From Pseudomonas laurylsulfatiphila (GTDB lineage: Bacteria > Pseudomonadota > Gammaproteobacteria > Pseudomonadales > Pseudomonadaceae): 64,000 nucleotides of DNA. Below, piece by piece: positions 38,111 through 52,253 of the stretch (the first letter of the stretch is position 1; each line of letters starts with the position of its first letter). The notes below the pieces were generated by a model. It was given only the letters and a program-made list of their open reading frames with translations, was not told the DNA's origin and did not search any database. The stretch lies in NCBI RefSeq assembly GCF_002934665.1, contig NZ_NIRS01000003.1:372001-436000 (forward strand), in the 5' to 3' direction. A program made the position numbers and the translations under genes.

Positions 38111-38401
38111 TTAGTGATCGTGGTTGCAGTCCGGGCCGTGAACGTGGTCCTCATCGTCGGTGAGGTCAGCCGGCTCCATCTCCAGTTGCAGACTTACCAG
38201 ATTAGTCGCCAATGGGCGCAGCAGCAGGTTGGCGTACTCGGCATCGCCTTCTTCGACGTCCACGCCGATCAGCAACTGGCCACGGCCGTCCTGCTGGATC
38301 CACAGCTCTTTGCCTTGCCACAGGACCGCGACGCGGGTGCAGGACGTCTCCAGTTGCGTGCCGTCGGTGTCTTCAAGGATCAGCTGCAGGGTATCGCTCA
38401 T
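38111..38401 (-). CDS. Small conserved protein of the arginine succinyltransferase operon
   Basis: 96 residues. No catalytic motif is seen. It is mostly acidic and ends in HVHGPDCNHDH, a His- and Cys-rich tail that could bind zinc. It lies between astB and astE, a place where Pseudomonas genomes carry a small hypothetical gene. It might deliver zinc to AstE, but that is only a guess. It is preceded by a hairpin at 38430-38457, so its level may differ from the genes before it. Confidence 0.8.
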   Translation of the reverse strand: MSDTLQLILEDTDGTQLETSCTRVAVLWQGKELWIQQDGRGQLLIGVDVEEGDAEYANLLLRPLATNLVSLQLEMEPADLTDDEDHVHGPDCNHDH

Positions 38402-38429
38402 GTCTTTACGCTCTCGTTTGAGATGAAGC

Positions 38430-38457
38430 GACGCGCTGCCATCCGGGGCAGCGCGTC
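38430..38457 (-). promoter_or_regulatory. Intercistronic hairpin in the ast operon
   Basis: GACGCGCTGCC-ATCCGG-GGCAGCGCGTC, an 11-bp perfect stem without a T-run, between astB and the 96-residue gene. It may stabilise or process the mRNA. Confidence 0.6.
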
Positions 38458-38462
38458 GTCGA

Positions 38463-39809
38463 TCAATTGATCTGGAATGGATAAACCGCGCCCAGTTTAA
38501 GGATTTGCGTCAGTTCATCCAGTGCCGTCCGGCACTCAAGCAGCAATTGCGGGTCCGCCAGATCGTTTTCGGTCATGCGGTCGCGGTAGTGCTTCTCGAC
38601 CCATTCGGTCAGTGTGCCGTACAACGGTGCCGTCATGATAACCCCTGGGTTGACGGCCGCCAGTTCGGTTTCGTTGAGTGCGACGCGCAACCGCAGGCAA
38701 GCCGGGCCACCGCCGTTCTGCATGCTCTGCTTGAGATCGAAGACTTTCACTTCGCGGATCAGCCCGCCGGAGCTGGTCAAACCCTGCAAGTATTGCCATA
38801 CACGCTCGTTGCCACGGCATTCTTCCGGCACGATCAACAGCATGGAGCCGTCAGGACGCGACAGCAGCTGGCTATTGAACAGGTAGGAACGAACGGCATC
38901 TTCCACACTTACTGCGGAACGCGGTACGCAGACTGACTGAAATTTCCCACCGACCTTGGCGAGTTTGCTCTGCAGCTCGGCCAGCATCTGCTCGGTCTCG
39001 AGGAACGCGTCCTCGTGATAGAACAGCACTTCACCGTTGCCGACGGCAATCACGTCGTTGTGGAACACGCCCTGATCGATCACCGACGGGTTCTGCTGGG
39101 CGTAGACCACTCCGTCATCGCTCAAGCCGTGCAAACGGGCAACGGCCTGGGACGCTTCGAGGGTCTGGCGCGCCGGGTACTTCTGCGGAGCCGGGTAGCG
39201 GGTGTCGAACGCGCTGCGGCCGAACACGAAAAACTCGACGCCGGCTTCGCCGTATTCACGGCAGAAACGCGTGTGGTTGGCCGCACCTTCGTCACCGAAC
39301 TGCGCCACGGCCGGCAAGGCGGCATGGTGGGCGAAGTGTTTCTGGTCAGCGAACATCGCACCCAGCACGCGGCTGGTGGTCGGGTGTTCGATGCTGCGGT
39401 GATATTTGCAGTTGAGGTTGGCAGCGGTGAAATGCACGCGGCCGTCAGCGGTGTCGGCGCTCGGGCTGACGGTGGCGGCGTTGGCCACCCACATGCTCGA
39501 GGCCGAGCAACTGGCCACCAGCAGCGGCATCGCGTCTTTGGCAGCGCGCTCGATCACTTGAGCGTCGGTGCCGCCAAAGCCCAGGCGACGCAGCGCGGCC
39601 ACATCCGGGCGCTCCTGCGGTGCCAGCACGCCTTGCTGGAAACCCATTTCCATCAGCGCTTTCATCTTCGCCAGGCCTTGCAGCGCCGCTTCCTTGGGGT
39701 TGGAAGACTGCTGGCTGTTGCTCTGGGACGCGACGTTGCCGTAGGACAGGCCGCCGTAGTTATGGGTCGGCCCCACTAGACCGTCAAAATTGACTTCATA
39801 GGATTTCAT
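38463..39809 (-). CDS. astB: N-succinylarginine dihydrolase AstB/AruB
   Basis: 448-residue enzyme removing two ammonia molecules and CO2 from succinylarginine to give succinylornithine. Starts [20 protein letters not shown], the diagnostic N-terminus. The amidinotransferase-type fold has the late Cys in [16 protein letters not shown]. It is the fifth gene of the operon. Confidence 0.95.
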   Translation of the reverse strand: MKSYEVNFDGLVGPTHNYGGLSYGNVASQSNSQQSSNPKEAALQGLAKMKALMEMGFQQGVLAPQERPDVAALRRLGFGGTDAQVIERAAKDAMPLLVASCSASSMWVANAATVSPSADTADGRVHFTAANLNCKYHRSIEHPTTSRVLGAMFADQKHFAHHAALPAVAQFGDEGAANHTRFCREYGEAGVEFFVFGRSAFDTRYPAPQKYPARQTLEASQAVARLHGLSDDGVVYAQQNPSVIDQGVFHNDVIAVGNGEVLFYHEDAFLETEQMLAELQSKLAKVGGKFQSVCVPRSAVSVEDAVRSYLFNSQLLSRPDGSMLLIVPEECRGNERVWQYLQGLTSSGGLIREVKVFDLKQSMQNGGGPACLRLRVALNETELAAVNPGVIMTAPLYGTLTEWVEKHYRDRMTENDLADPQLLLECRTALDELTQILKLGAVYPFQIN

Positions 39810-39876
39810 CAGCGAGGCTCCACGAGAATCTGTTGTTATAGGCTTCAGTAACTAGATTTGAGACCGAGGCGCGGCC

Positions 39877-39940
39877 TTCGCGAGCAGGCTCGCTCCCACA
39901 GGGAAATGCATTCCAATGTGGGAGCGAGCCTGCTCGCGAA
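39877..39940. repeat. REP pair between astB and astD
   Basis: TTCGCGAGCAGGCTCGCTCC and its inverse separated by about 16 bp. Confidence 0.9.
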
Positions 39941-39946
39941 TGGGCA

Positions 39947-42438
<2,492 letters not shown>

Positions 42439-42525
42439 GCTATCTCCTCAAACGGGCCGCTTGCGCCACCCGTGAAACTCGCTGCTTTACTAAGCATTCA
42501 CTCTTTATAGGCATAGCAGCAGGCG

Positions 42526-43545
42526 TTAAACCGCCACCAGGCGCACGCTGGCACCTTCACCGACGCCCAGGGCTTCGGCCGCTTCCAGATCCAGGGTCAC
42601 CGGTTTACCCGGCGCGTAGTCAAGCTCGAGCATGACTGCGCGGTAGTCCTGCAACTGGGCGTTGGCCACCAGGTACTGGCGACCGACACCTTTGACCGGT
42701 TCGCCGATCTTCACCGGCACTACGCGGCTCTGGGCGATCGAACGGATCCCCGAGACGCGGGCATGCAGGGTCGGGCCGCCGTCGAAAATGTCGATGTAGT
42801 GATCGGTCTCGAAGCCTTCGCGCATCAGGATGTCGAAGGTGATCTGCGCCCGCGGGTGCACCTGGCCCATCGCTTCTTGCGCGGAGTCCGGCAGCAGGGG
42901 CACATAGATCGGGTAATGCGGCATCAGTTCGGCGAGGAACGTTCGGCTCTTGAGGCCGCACAGACGCTCGGCTTCAGCGTAGTTGAGGTCGAAAAAGTTA
43001 CGCCCGATGGCATCCCAGAATGGCGAGTCGCCGTTTTCATCGCTGTAACCGACGATCTCGGTCACCACGGAATCGGCAAAACGCTCCGGATGGCTAGCCA
43101 CGAACAACAAGCGGCCACGGGAGTTGAGCTCCGACCACGGCGAACCCACCAGATCGCGCTGCACGTAGAAACTGGTCAGCAAGCTGTTGCCGGTCAGGTC
43201 GTGGCACTGGGAGAGCACGTGAATCTTGTTGTGAATCTTCAGCTCGCGAGAAGCGTGCACGAAGGTTTCGTTGCGAAAGCTGTAGAACGGCTCGGAGTAA
43301 CCGGCCGACGCCACAATGGCCGAACAACCGACCAGCTTGCCGGTGGCGGAGTCTTCGAGGACGAAGAAATAGCTTTCCTCACCGTTGAAGCTCACTTCGG
43401 CGGCGAACGAGGCTTCGCTTGCCGCGATCTTGTCGCTCAGGCGCTCAACGTCATCCGGCAAGGAAGTGACACCAATCGGACTGTCCGCAGCCAGACGCTG
43501 TACCTCGCCCAGATCAGCCATTTGCGCGGGGCGCATCACCAGCAT
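42526..43545 (-). CDS. aruF: Arginine N-succinyltransferase, alpha subunit AruF
   Basis: 339-residue partner of AruG. It starts MLVMRPAQMADLGEVQRLAA and has MPHYPIYVPLLPDSAQEAMGQ in the same place as AruG's motif. The two subunits form the active enzyme. An AAAGGAGT ribosome site precedes it. It is the second gene of the operon after aruC, with REP sequences in between. Confidence 0.95.
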   Translation of the reverse strand: MLVMRPAQMADLGEVQRLAADSPIGVTSLPDDVERLSDKIAASEASFAAEVSFNGEESYFFVLEDSATGKLVGCSAIVASAGYSEPFYSFRNETFVHASRELKIHNKIHVLSQCHDLTGNSLLTSFYVQRDLVGSPWSELNSRGRLLFVASHPERFADSVVTEIVGYSDENGDSPFWDAIGRNFFDLNYAEAERLCGLKSRTFLAELMPHYPIYVPLLPDSAQEAMGQVHPRAQITFDILMREGFETDHYIDIFDGGPTLHARVSGIRSIAQSRVVPVKIGEPVKGVGRQYLVANAQLQDYRAVMLELDYAPGKPVTLDLEAAEALGVGEGASVRLVAV

Positions 43546-43593
43546 GGTGTCACTCCTTTCTCTTATAAATTCACAGAAAAAACGCCGGACACT

Positions 43594-43681
43594 GTGGGAG
43601 CGAGCCTGCTCGCGAAAGCGGTGTATCAGTCAGCAGAGATGTTGACTGACACGCCCTCTTCGCGAGCAGGCTCGCCCCCAC
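43594..43681. repeat. REP pair between aruC and aruF
   Basis: GTGGGAGCGAGCCTGCTCGC and its inverse about 43 bp later. Such a repeat inside the operon may modulate the mRNA downstream of aruC. Confidence 0.9.
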
Positions 43682-43745
43682 AATGGAACAAGCCCGGCAT
43701 CAAAATTGGGTTCGACGCCTGAAAGGTCAGGCGCCGAAGGGTCTA

Positions 43746-45134
<1,389 letters not shown>

Positions 45135-45276
45135 TTAACTGGCGGCGGACGTTTGCGGCAGGTCGCTGTGTCGTAACCCATGCCGATTCCATGAATGCGG
45201 TAGATATGTACCGCGTGTCGTCTTCGATTACGGGTTTTCCTGACGGTCTATCAACCGCGAGGGTGGACCTATCCCC

Positions 45277-48200
45277 ATGAATACCGAAAACCCCGACATC
45301 TCTGAGACTTTCAGGCCCGACGCGCATTACCAGCATCTGATGAACGTCATTGCGCCCTGGCTTCGCCAAACCACACCACGAAGGCGTGAAGCGCTGCGCA
45401 ACATCAAGCCAGTGTTGCCCACCCGCATCAGGGATGCATCTAAAGCCCAGCACGCCGAACTCGGCCGACTCATTACCCTGCAGACGGTAAGCCAGAACCG
45501 GGTCGATCAGGCCCTGGCGAATCTGCTGAACCCCGCAGCCTTCGCCGAACCCATGCTCAAGGGCGCACTCAAGACACGTTTCGGCCTGGAAGCGGACGTC
45601 AGTAAAATCTTTCTGCGTCTGTACATTCCCGCGCACATACCCTGGCTGCGCCTGAAGTCCGGAGCCGCACGCACCTGGACCGTGTCGTTGCTGGACGCTG
45701 CGCTGCACAACTTCGAAAGCGCCGAAACCGAAGCCGACGCCTTTGAACCCGCCTCGACTTACATCACCGCGCCCTCTTCCACCGGGCAATTCAGCACCCT
45801 GCCACAGATTCTGGCGAAGATGCCCATCACGGCGTTCACCCAACTATGCCGCGACCTCGACATTGGCGAGCGCTATAAAAGATACTTGGAAGACAACCTT
45901 GGCATCAGCAACCCGGTGGCTGCGGCGATCCTGCAACCGAAAATTCGCGAAAGCCAAAAAACCGCACTGACCGCCGCCCTGCAGATGGCGCAGATGCAAA
46001 ACCTGCTGTCCAGCGACGTTCATCAGCCGCTCCTTCGCCTGCTCTCCGATGGCCACGACCAATCCTGGCGATGCCATGAACTGACGATCATGAATGCCCG
46101 CCTGACCGGCATCGTGCTGTTCGCCCCGGAACTGGAGCGCGCCCGCGAAGCGGTCCGGGTAGTGGTCTACATTCCTGACGACCCCGAACATCCCATCAAG
46201 CAATACCCCTCATCGGCGGCATTCGCCAAGGAACTGAGCCAGCGCCTGCGGGCGCCCGACTATCAACAGTTTTTCAGTCGTTTTATCAATCATGAAGACC
46301 GCGGTTACTTCTTCGCCGAGCTGAACAATCGTCTCGACCCCATCACCTGGCAACCGGTCCCACCCGGCGATCCACGACCGACCTGGAGAGAAAACCCCAA
46401 CCAGCGTCCCGACCTGCAAATGGCAGTAACGTCGATCAGAGGCGACCTGTGGGTTCATCTCTATCAACGCAAACTCGACAAGATCCTCAATGACGCGCGC
46501 GTGATCGCAGTATCGACGGCCACGGTCGACCGCAAGGCCCGATGGGCGTTATGGGACTCCTTCACGGAAATCGCCTCGGCACTGCTGAACATCGCAGCCT
46601 TCATTGCGTTACCGTTCGTCCCGTTCCTTGGCGAGCTGATGCTGGCTTACACGGCCTATCAGCTGCTGGATGACACCTTCGAAGGTGTTGTCGACTGGGC
46701 AGAAGGCCTGACCAACGAAGCCTTCGAACACTTCATGGGGATGGTTGAATCTGCAGTGCAACTGGGCACTTTCGCGGCAGGTGGCATGATCGCCGTCAGC
46801 GAATTTCGCGCGGTCCTGCCCCGGGAAGTCGTGCAATTCATCGACCGCTTCAACGCCGTGAAACGCCCCAATGGCGAAACCCGCTATTGGAAGCCCGACC
46901 TGATGCCTTACGAACAAACCGAAGCGATCCCCAACGACGCGAAACCCGACTCGATTGGACTGTACGCCCATCAAGGCAAAACCCTGCTGACACTGGACGA
47001 CAGCCATTACTCCGTGGTCGAAGATCCGTTGACCGGGCACCATCGCATCCAGCACCCCACGCGTCCCGAAGCGTACCAACCCGCCCTGAGGCACAACGGA
47101 AAAGGGGCCTGGCACACCGAACTCGAGCAGCCACTGACCTGGGACCAGGCCACCCTGCTGCGGCGCCTCGGCCCAGACATGCAGCGTTTTTCCGAGCGCG
47201 AGCGCGAGCGCATCCTCAGCATCAGCGGCTGTCACGAAAACGCCTTGCGCAAGCTGCATGTCGACGCCGAACAGGTACCGCCGCTGCTGGCCGACACCCT
47301 CAAACGCTTCAAGATTGATCAGGACCTGCAGATCTTCATTGATCAAATCGGCAGCAATCGTGCGGACGATTACCGGAAGGCTGATCCGCTGATGCAACTG
47401 GAACTGCTCTGCGACTACGGTAGCTGGCCAGCGGACAAGGGGCTGCGACTGATCGACACAACAGGAGAAACCCTCTGGGAGCGCGGCATAGGCAACCGGG
47501 TCGTGGTGCAGATCAATCAAGCGCAACTGGACAATGGCGACCTGATTACCCCCCTGCTGCAACACCTCGACAGCACCGACGCACGCTCAGTGCGCCGCTA
47601 CCTGACAACGCTTGCCGCCGACAAACGGGAAACCCTCTTCAGCCAGCGCTACCGCAAAATCGAACAAGGTGCGCGCCCCTTGGTCCAGCGCATTATCGAC
47701 AGCGAACTCGGGTTGCCAACCAGCCTCGCCGAAGCACTGCTCGACAGCGCCAGTGCCGCCGAACGCGAGCAACTGGAGCGTGGAACATTGTCCAAACGCC
47801 TCACGGAACTGGCACAGGAGGCCGGCCTGCAGGTGCGCGTCACTCGCGCTTATGAAGGGCTCTACCTGTACTCGACGCGCAACCATCTCGACACCGATCG
47901 CCTGGCGTTACACACCCTGGAACGCTTGCCTGGCTGGTCGGGACAACTGCGCCTGGAAATCCGTCAATACACCCACACTGGACCGCTGATCGACAGCATT
48001 GGCGAGCCGGATGCACCCGGGCGCAAGGTGCTGGTGCTGACCGATGAAGGGGCTTATCAGGCCTACGACGACGCCGGTGAACAGCTCAGTAACACCGACT
48101 CCCTCTATTTCAGCCTGTTACAGGCACTGCCCGACAGCGAGCGAATCGCCCTGAACCTCAACATCGGTGAGGGCGAAAAGCTCAAGCAGCTGATTCGCAC

Positions 48201-50214
48201 CCACGCTCTCACTCGCGAAACATTGCGTGCGCTGCTGGCGCAACGGCCGAATCTCAAGCCTTCCTACGACCCGGCGGTGATGCGTTTGCTGGGTGGGGGC
48301 GATGGTTATCACCGGATGCCGGCCAATACCCCTTCATTACAAAGCCACATCTTTCGGCTGTTTCCCCATCTGACCCCAGAGGAACTGCAAGCCTTTGCCG
48401 CACGATTGCAAGGCAACCCCGGCGGACCACGCGCAGAACTCCAGCGCCTGTTTTATCAACACGCGCAATTGGTTGAGCAATTGAGCACCTGGCGCGACGA
48501 GATCCCGCTGTATGTTCCGGGCACGCAAACCCGCTTGAGCGTCGAGCAGCTCGCCAGCCAACGGTATGCACGCCGACAAATGATAGCCAGATTGCTCGAC
48601 TGCTGGCGGCGTCAGGCCACCTACGACAGCGCCCATGGCGTACCGTTTTCCTTTGAATTTTCCCTGCCGGTTGTTGGCGAGCTGCCAAAGCTGAGCGTCG
48701 ATTTCCCTCAGGTACGCATCGTGACGCTTGAAGGTCATCGTGCCACCCAGGGTGTGAATGATTTTCTGAAGGGGTTTTCCGGGCTCAACCGCCTGGCGCT
48801 ACGCAACTTCGAACTGGGACAGTTGCCGGACGCCATTGCCCAATGGCCCCAACTCGACGCACTCATCCTCAGCGACTGCGCCGTGACCCTCACAGAACAG
48901 AGTCGCGCCACCCTTTCTGCCCTGAACCATTTGACTGCGCTCGATCTGTACAAAAACCCGCTCGGTGTGTGCCCTTCCCTGGAAAACATGCCGAAGCTGA
49001 CCTACATCGACCTTTCCAGTACCGGAATTACGCGCATTCCCGACGGCCTGGTGAATCACCCGAGCATTCGAACCGCCATTCTCAATGACAACCAGATCAC
49101 CGAATTGCCCACTGCCCTCTTCGATCTGACCGGCGATATCACCGAGGGGTTTGATTATGGCAACAACCCTCTGTCCTCGACCACCCGGGAACACATCAAG
49201 CGTCACTACCAGCGAACCGAAATGGATTTTGGAGTCCATGCCGAACAGGTCGATATCGATCGCGCCAAAGCCCTCTACCCAAATCTGGACAACGAAGAGG
49301 CCAGCGATTTTATCTATCGCTTACCCGGCACACTCGCAGAGGGTCGAGCCGACCTGACCCGTCGCGAGCTCGAACTCACCCGACTCGGTACCGAGCTGAG
49401 CCGGTGGACGGCTGATGTGCCCGACACCCATTCCGTTACTGGCGCCCCGCTGACGGCCGACGAGATGTTTGCCGAGCACGTCAAAAGAGACGAATTCAAG
49501 CAAAACCTGGAACGCTGCTGGCGCCAGATCCCCATCGAAAACATTGCCGTGGGTGAGTACGGATTCGTCTCACACCTGGCAATCATGGGTGACCTGCCGA
49601 CGCTGTCAGCCGACTTCAGTCATGTGCCCGAAATGTACCTGACGACCGCCCATGGCATTGCACCAAGACTTGGCCGGTTCCTGGACAGTTTTGCCAACCT
49701 GGACACCCTGACCATACGGGGATACCAACTGGGCAACCTTCCCGAAGCCATCTTCAGAATGGGCAAGTTGTCGGTGCTGAGCTTGTCGGAGTGTGGCATT
49801 ACGCTGACTCCGGAAACCGTAGAGGCCCTGGCGGGCATGGAGTACCTTGACCAGTTGAACCTGCGGGACAACCCACTCGGTCCAAGCCCTGACCTTAGCC
49901 ACATGACAGAAATATCCTCACTGGACTTGAGCCATACGGGCATCACTGAAATCCCCAAGGGAGTGCTGAGCATCACGACCTGGACCGACGTCGACCTGAG
50001 TTTCAACGCCATTACCGAGATGCCGCCCGAACTCATGGAGGTGGACCCGGGTGTCGGAGAAAGCTTTGACTTCAGCGGCAACCCGTTCAATGCGCAAAGC
50101 TTGCAACGCATCGCTGCGTACTTTCGCGCAACCGAAAATGATCTGGGTATCGACGAGATAGCCGACATGCCGGTGCCTGTGGATGAGGCGCCCGACACCG
50201 ACATTGAAGACTGA
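45277..50214 (+). CDS. Large toxin-like leucine-rich-repeat protein (dermonecrotic toxin N-domain type)
   Basis: 1645 residues without a signal peptide. The first 400 residues resemble the N-terminal domain of Pseudomonas dermonecrotic-toxin-like proteins (DUF6543-type). A hydrophobic hairpin is at about 430-460 (ALLNIAAFIALPFVPFLGEL). A long middle region has no recognised domain. The last 590 residues consist of two similar modules, about 1055-1327 and 1358-1627. Each starts with a helical Q/ELSxW...RCWRR segment and continues into leucine-rich repeats (LDLSHTGITEIP, LNLRDNPLG). No Cys-type NEL ubiquitin ligase domain follows. Probably a secreted effector or contact toxin; no secretion or immunity gene is adjacent. 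Confidence 0.75.
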   Translation: MNTENPDISETFRPDAHYQHLMNVIAPWLRQTTPRRREALRNIKPVLPTRIRDASKAQHAELGRLITLQTVSQNRVDQALANLLNPAAFAEPMLKGALKTRFGLEADVSKIFLRLYIPAHIPWLRLKSGAARTWTVSLLDAALHNFESAETEADAFEPASTYITAPSSTGQFSTLPQILAKMPITAFTQLCRDLDIGERYKRYLEDNLGISNPVAAAILQPKIRESQKTALTAALQMAQMQNLLSSDVHQPLLRLLSDGHDQSWRCHELTIMNARLTGIVLFAPELERAREAVRVVVYIPDDPEHPIKQYPSSAAFAKELSQRLRAPDYQQFFSRFINHEDRGYFFAELNNRLDPITWQPVPPGDPRPTWRENPNQRPDLQMAVTSIRGDLWVHLYQRKLDKILNDARVIAVSTATVDRKARWALWDSFTEIASALLNIAAFIALPFVPFLGELMLAYTAYQLLDDTFEGVVDWAEGLTNEAFEHFMGMVESAVQLGTFAAGGMIAVSEFRAVLPREVVQFIDRFNAVKRPNGETRYWKPDLMPYEQTEAIPNDAKPDSIGLYAHQGKTLLTLDDSHYSVVEDPLTGHHRIQHPTRPEAYQPALRHNGKGAWHTELEQPLTWDQATLLRRLGPDMQRFSERERERILSISGCHENALRKLHVDAEQVPPLLADTLKRFKIDQDLQIFIDQIGSNRADDYRKADPLMQLELLCDYGSWPADKGLRLIDTTGETLWERGIGNRVVVQINQAQLDNGDLITPLLQHLDSTDARSVRRYLTTLAADKRETLFSQRYRKIEQGARPLVQRIIDSELGLPTSLAEALLDSASAAEREQLERGTLSKRLTELAQEAGLQVRVTRAYEGLYLYSTRNHLDTDRLALHTLERLPGWSGQLRLEIRQYTHTGPLIDSIGEPDAPGRKVLVLTDEGAYQAYDDAGEQLSNTDSLYFSLLQALPDSERIALNLNIGEGEKLKQLIRTHALTRETLRALLAQRPNLKPSYDPAVMRLLGGGDGYHRMPANTPSLQSHIFRLFPHLTPEELQAFAARLQGNPGGPRAELQRLFYQHAQLVEQLSTWRDEIPLYVPGTQTRLSVEQLASQRYARRQMIARLLDCWRRQATYDSAHGVPFSFEFSLPVVGELPKLSVDFPQVRIVTLEGHRATQGVNDFLKGFSGLNRLALRNFELGQLPDAIAQWPQLDALILSDCAVTLTEQSRATLSALNHLTALDLYKNPLGVCPSLENMPKLTYIDLSSTGITRIPDGLVNHPSIRTAILNDNQITELPTALFDLTGDITEGFDYGNNPLSSTTREHIKRHYQRTEMDFGVHAEQVDIDRAKALYPNLDNEEASDFIYRLPGTLAEGRADLTRRELELTRLGTELSRWTADVPDTHSVTGAPLTADEMFAEHVKRDEFKQNLERCWRQIPIENIAVGEYGFVSHLAIMGDLPTLSADFSHVPEMYLTTAHGIAPRLGRFLDSFANLDTLTIRGYQLGNLPEAIFRMGKLSVLSLSECGITLTPETVEALAGMEYLDQLNLRDNPLGPSPDLSHMTEISSLDLSHTGITEIPKGVLSITTWTDVDLSFNAITEMPPELMEVDPGVGESFDFSGNPFNAQSLQRIAAYFRATENDLGIDEIADMPVPVDEAPDTDIED

Positions 50215-50221
50215 GTACTGG

Positions 50222-51214
50222 CTATCCGCGTTCCGGCGGTACCGATGACAATTCGAACGGACTGCTGCTGCGCCGCTGGTTGCGATCTTCCCGCGGCGTG
50301 GCACCGAAGAAGTTGCGATAGGCGCTGGAGAAATGCGGCCCCGAGGAGAAGCCACAGGACAGGCCGATCTGGATGATCGACTTGCTGGTTTGCATCAACA
50401 TCTGCCGGGCCTTGTTCAGGCGCAGTTCCAGGTAGTACTGGCTCGGCACACGGTTGAGGTATTGCTTGAAGATCCGCTCCAGCTGCCGACGGGACACGCA
50501 CACGTGCTGGGCGATTTCGTCGGTGGTCAGCGGCTCTTCGATGTTGGCTTCCATCAGCAAAACGGCTTGCGTGAGCTTCGGATGGCTGGAGCCGAGACGG
50601 TTCTGCAACGGGATACGCTGGCGCTCGCCGCCCTCGCGGATGCGCTCAACCACCAGTTCCTCGGAGACTGCACCCGCCAGCTCCGCGCCATGGTCGCGGG
50701 CCAACACGGCCAGCAGCAAGTCGAGCACCGACATGCCGCCGCACGCGGTCAGGCGATCGCGATCCCAGTCGAACAGGTGGCTGGTCGCGATGACTTTCGG
50801 GAAACGCTCAGCGAAATCGTCCTGCCAGCGCCAGTGCACAGCCGCGCGATAACCGTCGAGCAAACCGAGTTGCGCCAACGGGTACACACCGGCCGACAGA
50901 CCGCCGATCACGCAACCGGAGCGCACCAGCTGTTTGAGCGCACTGCTGAGCGCCGGCGCCAGTGCGGTCGGTGGCTCGTCAGCGAGCAGGAACAGTTTCT
51001 GGAAGTTTTCCAGCTTGCCGGTCCATGCCTCACCCGGCAATTGCCAGGCGCTGTCGGCCGCGGCGTCTGTAATGGCTTCGGCCTGCAGGAACGACAATTC
51101 GTAAACCACGTCCGGATGCACACGCTGGGCAACACGCAAGGCCTCCTCAGCCAGCGCAAGCGTCAGTGCTTTAGTGCTGGGCCAAATCAGGAAACCAATT
51201 CGATGGGCAGTCAT
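50222..51214 (-). CDS. argR: Arginine-responsive regulator ArgR (AraC family)
   Basis: 330 residues. The N-terminal DJ-1/class I glutamine-amidotransferase-like sensor domain covers about 8-180, and the C-terminal AraC helix-turn-helix pair about 220-315 (DEIAQHVCVSRRQLERIFKQYL and SIIQIGLSCGFSSGPHFSSAYR). In Pseudomonas this protein activates arginine catabolism and transport and represses biosynthesis genes. It is the last gene of aotJQMOP-argR. Start 51214 (MTAHRIGF); the longer frame is excluded. It converges with the large toxin-like gene with a 7-bp gap. Confidence 0.95.
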   Translation of the reverse strand: MTAHRIGFLIWPSTKALTLALAEEALRVAQRVHPDVVYELSFLQAEAITDAAADSAWQLPGEAWTGKLENFQKLFLLADEPPTALAPALSSALKQLVRSGCVIGGLSAGVYPLAQLGLLDGYRAAVHWRWQDDFAERFPKVIATSHLFDWDRDRLTACGGMSVLDLLLAVLARDHGAELAGAVSEELVVERIREGGERQRIPLQNRLGSSHPKLTQAVLLMEANIEEPLTTDEIAQHVCVSRRQLERIFKQYLNRVPSQYYLELRLNKARQMLMQTSKSIIQIGLSCGFSSGPHFSSAYRNFFGATPREDRNQRRSSSPFELSSVPPERG

Positions 51215-51306
51215 GGTGGGCAATCCGAAGCGAAGAACAGAGATGAAGGCATGGGCCAATGCTAGCCCGTAAATGAACGCAAATCTCAAAACCAATAGAG
51301 ATCAAA

Positions 51307-51396
51307 TGTGGGAGCGAGCCTGCTCGCGAAAGCGGTAGATCAGTCGACATCTGTGTTGAATGTCACACCGCATTCGCGAGCAGGCTCGCTCCCACA
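51307..51396. repeat. REP pair between argR and aotP
   Basis: TGTGGGAGCGAGCCTGCTCG and its inverse; located in the intercistronic gap of the operon. Confidence 0.9.
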
Positions 51397-51461
51397 AGGG
51401 ATCGGAGCCAGCCTCTAGGTTGCGAAGCATGCACTAACCCGGTGCACAACGGCAGTCCTGA

Positions 51462-52226
51462 TTACTTCAAGCTGCCGGACAGGAACTGCTGCAGACGCTC
51501 CGATTGCGGATTGACCAGCACTTCGCGCGGGTTGCCGCTTTCTTCGACCACACCCTTGTGCAGGAACACCAGCTGGTTCGACACTTCACGGGCGAAGCCC
51601 ATTTCGTGGGTCACCACCACCATGGTCCGGCCTTCCTGGGCCAGGGCCTGCATGACCTTCAACACGTCGCCCACCAGCTCCGGGTCGAGGGCCGAGGTCG
51701 GTTCGTCGAACAGCATCACCTCAGGTTCCATCGCCAGTGCACGGGCAATTGCCACGCGCTGCTGCTCGCCGCCGGACATGTGGCCCGGGTAAGCGTCTTT
51801 GCGATGGGCCACGCCGACCTTGTTCAGGTAGTGCTCGGCTTTTTCCCGAGCTTCAGCCTTGGACACGCCGAGCACGTGCACCGGCGCTTCCATGATGTTT
51901 TCCAGCGCGGTCATGTGCGACCACAGGTTGAAATGCTGGAACACCATCGACAGACGCGAACGCATGCGTTGCAGCTGTTTCGGGTCGGCGGCTTTCAACG
52001 CGCCGTCCTTGTTCGCCACCAGCTTCAACTCTTCGTTGTTGAGCAGGATCTTGCCCGCGTGCGGCTGCTCCAGCAGGTTGATGCAGCGCAGGAAGGTGCT
52101 TTTGCCGGAGCCACTGGAGCCGATGATGCTGATCACATCGCCGGCTGCCGCTTTCAGGGACACGCCCTTGAGCACTTCGTGACTGCCATAGCGTTTATGC
52201 AGGTCTTGGACTTCAAGTTTGTACAT
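51462..52226 (-). CDS. aotP: Arginine/ornithine ABC transporter ATPase AotP
   Basis: 254-residue ABC ATPase powering uptake. Walker A GSSGSGKST is near residue 40, the signature MSGGEQQRVAIARALA is at about 160, and Walker B is VMLFDEPTSALDPE. The start at 52226 (MYKLEVQDL) is the family start; five codons upstream are dropped. It follows aotO and precedes argR. Confidence 0.95.
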   Translation of the reverse strand: MYKLEVQDLHKRYGSHEVLKGVSLKAAAGDVISIIGSSGSGKSTFLRCINLLEQPHAGKILLNNEELKLVANKDGALKAADPKQLQRMRSRLSMVFQHFNLWSHMTALENIMEAPVHVLGVSKAEAREKAEHYLNKVGVAHRKDAYPGHMSGGEQQRVAIARALAMEPEVMLFDEPTSALDPELVGDVLKVMQALAQEGRTMVVVTHEMGFAREVSNQLVFLHKGVVEESGNPREVLVNPQSERLQQFLSGSLK

Positions 52227-52253
52227 GCGGTCGGTTCTCACAAAAACAGTCAG

